A DNA stretch of 33,099 bases, from contig PRDJ01000075.1 in the NCBI GenBank assembly GCA_003345555.1, forward strand, positions 1-33,099, in the 5' to 3' direction. This document shows positions 30,461-33,099 of this stretch, in pieces. A program made the position numbers and the translations under genes. This stretch comes from Candidatus Thorarchaeota archaeon (GTDB lineage: Archaea; Asgardarchaeota; Thorarchaeia; Thorarchaeales; Thorarchaeaceae). The notes beneath the pieces are model-generated. The model worked only from the letters and a program-made list of their open reading frames with translations, did not search any database and was not told the origin of the DNA. How positions within the stretch are numbered: the stretch's first letter is position 1; each line of letters starts with the position of its first letter.

Positions 30461-31533
30461 CAGAGCTTGAGGCAGTGACAGGTGTCGGACCCGCAGTGGC
30501 GAAGAAACTCCGAGAGGTGTTTGTGACGACTGCGGAGCTTCTCGCTGTTCAGAACCATGTGGACCTGCAGAACAGGACCAAACTTGGAGAAGGCACCGCT
30601 CTAAAAATCATACGGAATGCTAGACAACTTGTAGGGCTTTGTGGTTTCAAGTCGGGTCTCGAAATGGAGCAAGAGATGGCAGGTAAGCCCCGCCTTAGCA
30701 CTGGCATAGATAGAGCCAATGCAGCACTCCTCGGTGGTATAGAGACAGGCTCGGTAGTAGAATTCTACGGTGCTGCACGAAGCGGAAAGACGCAATGGTG
30801 TGGTCAGCTAGCTGTCATGGTTCAGCTGCCTCTGGAAAAGGGAGGGCTTGAAGGTCGAGTGCTCTGGCTGGATACAGAAAATTCCTTCAAACCATGGATC
30901 ATTAGAGCGGACGCAGTCCGGTTTGGATTGGACCCGGACGTTGCCCTCGGGAACATTGGCCACGCTCACATCGTAATGACTGAACAGATGACACAGCTCT
31001 TCGAGAACATACCGCAACTCTGTGCGGAGGAAGACTACAAGCTCGTGGTTATTGATTCATTGACCGGGCTTTTCAGGGCCGAATACACAGGACTTGAGCT
31101 CCTAAGAGTAAGACAGCAGGAGATGAATGGCCTTCTCAACCTGATGAGACGTACTGCGACCGCAACTGGAACAATCTTCTGCTACACCAATCAGGTCATG
31201 TCTAGCATGGGGACATTCAAGTCCAATCCCAACTCTCCAGTCGGAGGACACATCATCTCACACGCCTCCGATTATCGATTCTATGTAAAGAAGAAGCTAA
31301 AGGATGTCAGGGGCCTTCAGCTCCAGGACAACGCAGGTATACCTGAGTTTGACATTGATGTAGTGATCGGATGGGGCGGCTTCTACACAGATGCGAAAAC
31401 GAAGAAGAAAGTCGAGGCGGATGTTCTGGAGTACTTCAGAAAGACCGGTTGGAATCCCGAGATGACAGAGGGTCATGAGGAGCCTGGAGAAACGAAGGGA
31501 GAAACCGAGGAGATTGTGGAGGAAAGCGATTAG
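30457..31533 (+). CDS. RadA/Rad51-family recombinase paralog with altered DNA-binding loops
   Basis: 358 residues, same architecture as archaeal RadA: N-terminal helix-hairpin-helix (TGVGPAVAKKLREVF, 8-22), linker with GFKSGLEM (63-70), and a RecA core. Walker A is GAARSGKTQ (105-113; RadA has GxxGSGKTQ), the region LWLDTENSF (136-144) carries the catalytic Glu, and Walker B is LVVIDSLTGLFRAEY (196-210). NQVMSS (245-250) and GGHIISHASDYRFYVKK (263-279) correspond to RadA L2 and after. Divergent points: FKSG replaces the FxxA polymerisation motif, the L1 'ARAFN' region reads GHAHIV, and L2 is quite different. An acidic tail follows (332-358). ATPase activity is likely; strand exchange is doubtful. 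GTG start overlaps the preceding stop. Confidence 0.88.
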   Translation: MTELEAVTGVGPAVAKKLREVFVTTAELLAVQNHVDLQNRTKLGEGTALKIIRNARQLVGLCGFKSGLEMEQEMAGKPRLSTGIDRANAALLGGIETGSVVEFYGAARSGKTQWCGQLAVMVQLPLEKGGLEGRVLWLDTENSFKPWIIRADAVRFGLDPDVALGNIGHAHIVMTEQMTQLFENIPQLCAEEDYKLVVIDSLTGLFRAEYTGLELLRVRQQEMNGLLNLMRRTATATGTIFCYTNQVMSSMGTFKSNPNSPVGGHIISHASDYRFYVKKKLKDVRGLQLQDNAGIPEFDIDVVIGWGGFYTDAKTKKKVEADVLEYFRKTGWNPEMTEGHEEPGETKGETEEIVEESD

Positions 31534-31979
31534 TGCTCACCAAAGAGAGAGGCATGTTCCGCATCTACGAGTGTCCCCGTTGCAGGAACATCGGTTTCGC
31601 ACAAGTCGAAAGCGAGGAGTGCGTTTCGCGATGTAGCTTGTGCCAAGGTCCCATCGCACATGCCCCCGCGATGCAATATGCTGCAACCATTCAGGAAGCA
31701 GAATCCTGTGTCAGAGAGGCCGTGGTCGGAACTAAACTGAAACCAAAATCATCAGGAAGTTCGAGGACCATAGGGCTGAAGAAACGGGTATTGAACATAG
31801 TTGAAGCTCTGGTTGATATGAACAAGGGACGCCCCGTCAGCCTCAAGGACATTCTTCGCGAATGCACAGACGCAGGTATTGACAAGGACAGGGCAATGGA
31901 TTTCATCGAGGCTCTTCTCGGCGAGGGGATTCTCTCAGGCGACGACCTCGGTATGAGACCTTCTGGGAGGCCTTCGTGA
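31533..31979 (+). CDS. Zinc-ribbon protein with C-terminal winged-helix-like domain
   Basis: 148 residues. The N-terminus has ECPRC (C14, C17) and CSLC (C34, C37), a rubredoxin-like zinc ribbon with an additional C30. After a linker, residues about 82-140 (LKKRVLNIVEALVDMNKGR, VSLKDILRECTDAGIDKDRAMDFIEALLGEGILSGD) look like a winged-helix or MCM-like C-terminal helical domain. A Zn ribbon plus winged helix is typical of DNA-binding adaptors or transcription/replication factors. It starts with GTG whose first G is the last base of the RadA paralog's stop (TAGTG), and ends one base before the next gene. Similar arrangements are known near archaeal RadA/RadB-type genes, but I cannot name this family. 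Confidence 0.75.
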   Translation: MLTKERGMFRIYECPRCRNIGFAQVESEECVSRCSLCQGPIAHAPAMQYAATIQEAESCVREAVVGTKLKPKSSGSSRTIGLKKRVLNIVEALVDMNKGRPVSLKDILRECTDAGIDKDRAMDFIEALLGEGILSGDDLGMRPSGRPS

Positions 31980-31980
31980 C

Positions 31981-32607
31981 GTGCCCGATACTGAGGTTAC
32001 ACCCACATCTATCTGGAATCAGCCCGTGTCGGCAAGTGTTGGTGGTAGCTCTCTCATAAACCTGGCCAACTTGCTTCTTAGAGAGACGAGTACCAGGATC
32101 ACAACGCTTCAACGATGCGAGGGTCCGGACCCAGAACTCTTTGTGGTCTCACGACTAGAATGGAGAGATTCGGATCCGAGGAAACCTGTGCTTCCGCAAA
32201 TGCCTAGAATTCTCTCTCTCCTCGAGACACTCCGTGAAAGCAAGGGTGTGCCTCACGAGATATACTTGGACAGCAACGATGGCATTGCAGTGTACCTTCC
32301 CACAGGAACCAGAATCTCGGACCTGCCCCGGAATTCAAAGGAAGCCATCCGGATTCTCATGGCTCTCGCACGTGACACCGTTGCAAATGTGCTCTCGACG
32401 ATGCATGAAGTGGAGAATTGCTTCTGGATGGCCGCTCGTCGAAAGGGTTTCAGTCCTGAGATTGTAGAGAGGATGGCACTAAAAGAACAGCATTATGACT
32501 CACCTGGAATCCTCAGGGAATTCCACGGCATCTTGAGGAAGTATTTCTCAATTCGTTTCCACATTCAGAGAAGCGAGTCATGTCTCTACGTCGAGGAGGA
32601 AGTCTGA
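31981..32607 (+). CDS. Unknown protein in the RadA-paralog operon
   Basis: 208 residues, not recognised. Features: a basic/aliphatic first helix (LINLANLLLRETSTRITTL), the strand ELFVVSRLEWRDSD, PRILSLLETLRESKGVPHEIYLD, the beta pattern DGIAVYLPTG, a long amphipathic helix (IRILMALARDTVANVLSTMHEVENCFWMAA), and RFHIQRSESCLYVEEEV at the end. Start GTG (31981) is one base after the previous stop. It ends with a TGA that shares its A with the ATG of the helicase gene (TGATG, 32605-32609). Its position just before the helicase suggests a helicase cofactor or a subunit linking it to the RadA paralog. Confidence 0.7.
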   Translation: MPDTEVTPTSIWNQPVSASVGGSSLINLANLLLRETSTRITTLQRCEGPDPELFVVSRLEWRDSDPRKPVLPQMPRILSLLETLRESKGVPHEIYLDSNDGIAVYLPTGTRISDLPRNSKEAIRILMALARDTVANVLSTMHEVENCFWMAARRKGFSPEIVERMALKEQHYDSPGILREFHGILRKYFSIRFHIQRSESCLYVEEEV

Positions 32608-33099
32608 TGGCAACTGTAACGAGTTCGCTTCGGTACTTCCCCTATAGACCCAGACCGCACCAAGACCGGGCTGTTGCATTTGCAGCTCAGGTATTCTCAG
32701 GCAAATCGGTCGGGCTACTCTCTGCAGATTGCGGCGTAGGCAAGACCATTGCTGCCTTGTCGGGCTATCTGGCAGCTCGCGCTGATGATGCCGACTCAAG
32801 GTTGATTGTTCTCACTAGGACACACTCACAAGCCCGTGTCTTTGAGAACGAGCTCGCGATACTCAGGAGCAGACTACCATCGCTGACGGCTACAACTATG
32901 CTGTCTAGAGTCCACACCTGCCCGATAAGAGACCGGTTCGGGTCAGTATCACTCACCGGTTTCATGAGAGCCTGCATGAACCTCATAAAGACAGGGGAGT
33001 GCACTCACTATTGGGGCTTCTACAAGAGAGGTGAAGGTAGGATTCAGGTAAGGGACCACGTACAGTATGAGATTGACGACCTGCTCGACTCCGGCGTTG
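32607..33099 (+). CDS. XPD/Rad3-like superfamily 2 helicase with candidate iron-sulfur domain (3' end outside window)
   Basis: The N-terminal 164 residues are visible. YFPYRPRPHQDRAVAFAAQVF (10-30) is the Q-motif-like start; Walker A is SADCGVGKT (39-47); LIVLTRTHSQARVFENEL (66-83) is motif Ia, with 'TRTHSQ' typical of XPD/Rad3 DNA helicases. After it C105 (RVHTCPIRDR), C123 (MRACMN) and C132 (GECTHYWGFYKR) are placed like three of the four FeS-cluster cysteines of XPD, and 'C-T-H-Y' resembles the 'C.yY' element. The fourth Cys and DEAH box must lie beyond 33099. The family unwinds DNA 5' to 3' in nucleotide excision repair. It is the sixth gene of the cluster. Confidence 0.8.
   Translation, partial: MATVTSSLRYFPYRPRPHQDRAVAFAAQVFSGKSVGLLSADCGVGKTIAALSGYLAARADDADSRLIVLTRTHSQARVFENELAILRSRLPSLTATTMLSRVHTCPIRDRFGSVSLTGFMRACMNLIKTGECTHYWGFYKRGEGRIQVRDHVQYEIDDLLDSGV

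Noticed and set aside
1..33099. CRISPR array, tRNA, rRNA, insertion sequence or phage genes
   Set aside because: No repeat-spacer pattern, cloverleaf with GTTCGA-type T-loop outside coding sequence, transposase or terminal repeats were found by eye.

Overview
The window looks like chromosomal DNA of an archaeon, most plausibly an Asgard archaeon of the Thorarchaeia type. The evidence is a RadA-like recombinase, an XPD-like helicase with a candidate iron-sulfur domain, a DUF99 protein, COG1340-type coiled-coil and Lrp/AsnC RAM-domain proteins, two Roadblock/LC7 proteins (a family expanded in Asgard archaea), and AT-rich TATA-like boxes about 25-35 nt before many starts. Several starts have little or no Shine-Dalgarno sequence. 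Base composition looks close to balanced. The lineage is an inference from gene content; the window has no rRNA, tRNA, CRISPR array or recognisable insertion sequence.

Layout. 1-5000: the 3' part of a TaqI/Eco57I-like DNA methylase, a DUF2085-like membrane protein, a DegT-type aminotransferase convergent with a HAD phosphatase, and a gingipain-like (C25) putative cysteine peptidase without a signal peptide. 5000-7700: a short intergenic tract, a 32-residue basic protein with its own TATA box and T-tract, a strong hairpin, then an AlkA-like DNA glycosylase abutting an ABC-2 permease. 7700-15350: a CPBP membrane protease and a secreted subtilase divergent from an inverted-repeat promoter, a Roadblock protein, DUF99, an HD nucleotidase, a BMP-type binding protein, a tandem-Roadblock protein and a double winged-helix regulator. 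Several convergent neighbours share their stop codons exactly.

15500-23300: glucosamine-6-phosphate synthase (glmS), a small hypothetical gene on the other strand, a RimK-like ATP-grasp ligase, a coiled-coil protein behind a structured leader, a DMT-type transporter fused to a C-terminal RAM domain followed by a free RAM-domain protein, and a two-gene ABC exporter. 23400-28650: a gamma-carbonic-anhydrase-like protein, a PEP-swivel-like protein lacking the catalytic histidine, an unknown membrane protein, an FAD/NAD oxidoreductase, a remnant of a Rad50/SMC-like ATPase tail, and a GH3-family adenylating enzyme.

29240-33099 is the most distinctive part: six tightly packed co-directional genes (gaps or overlaps of 0-4 nt) encoding two unknown proteins, a divergent RadA paralog, a zinc-ribbon/winged-helix-like protein, another unknown protein and the start of an XPD/Rad3-like helicase. 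This reads as a candidate DNA-repair or recombination module, and it is my main candidate for an undescribed system.
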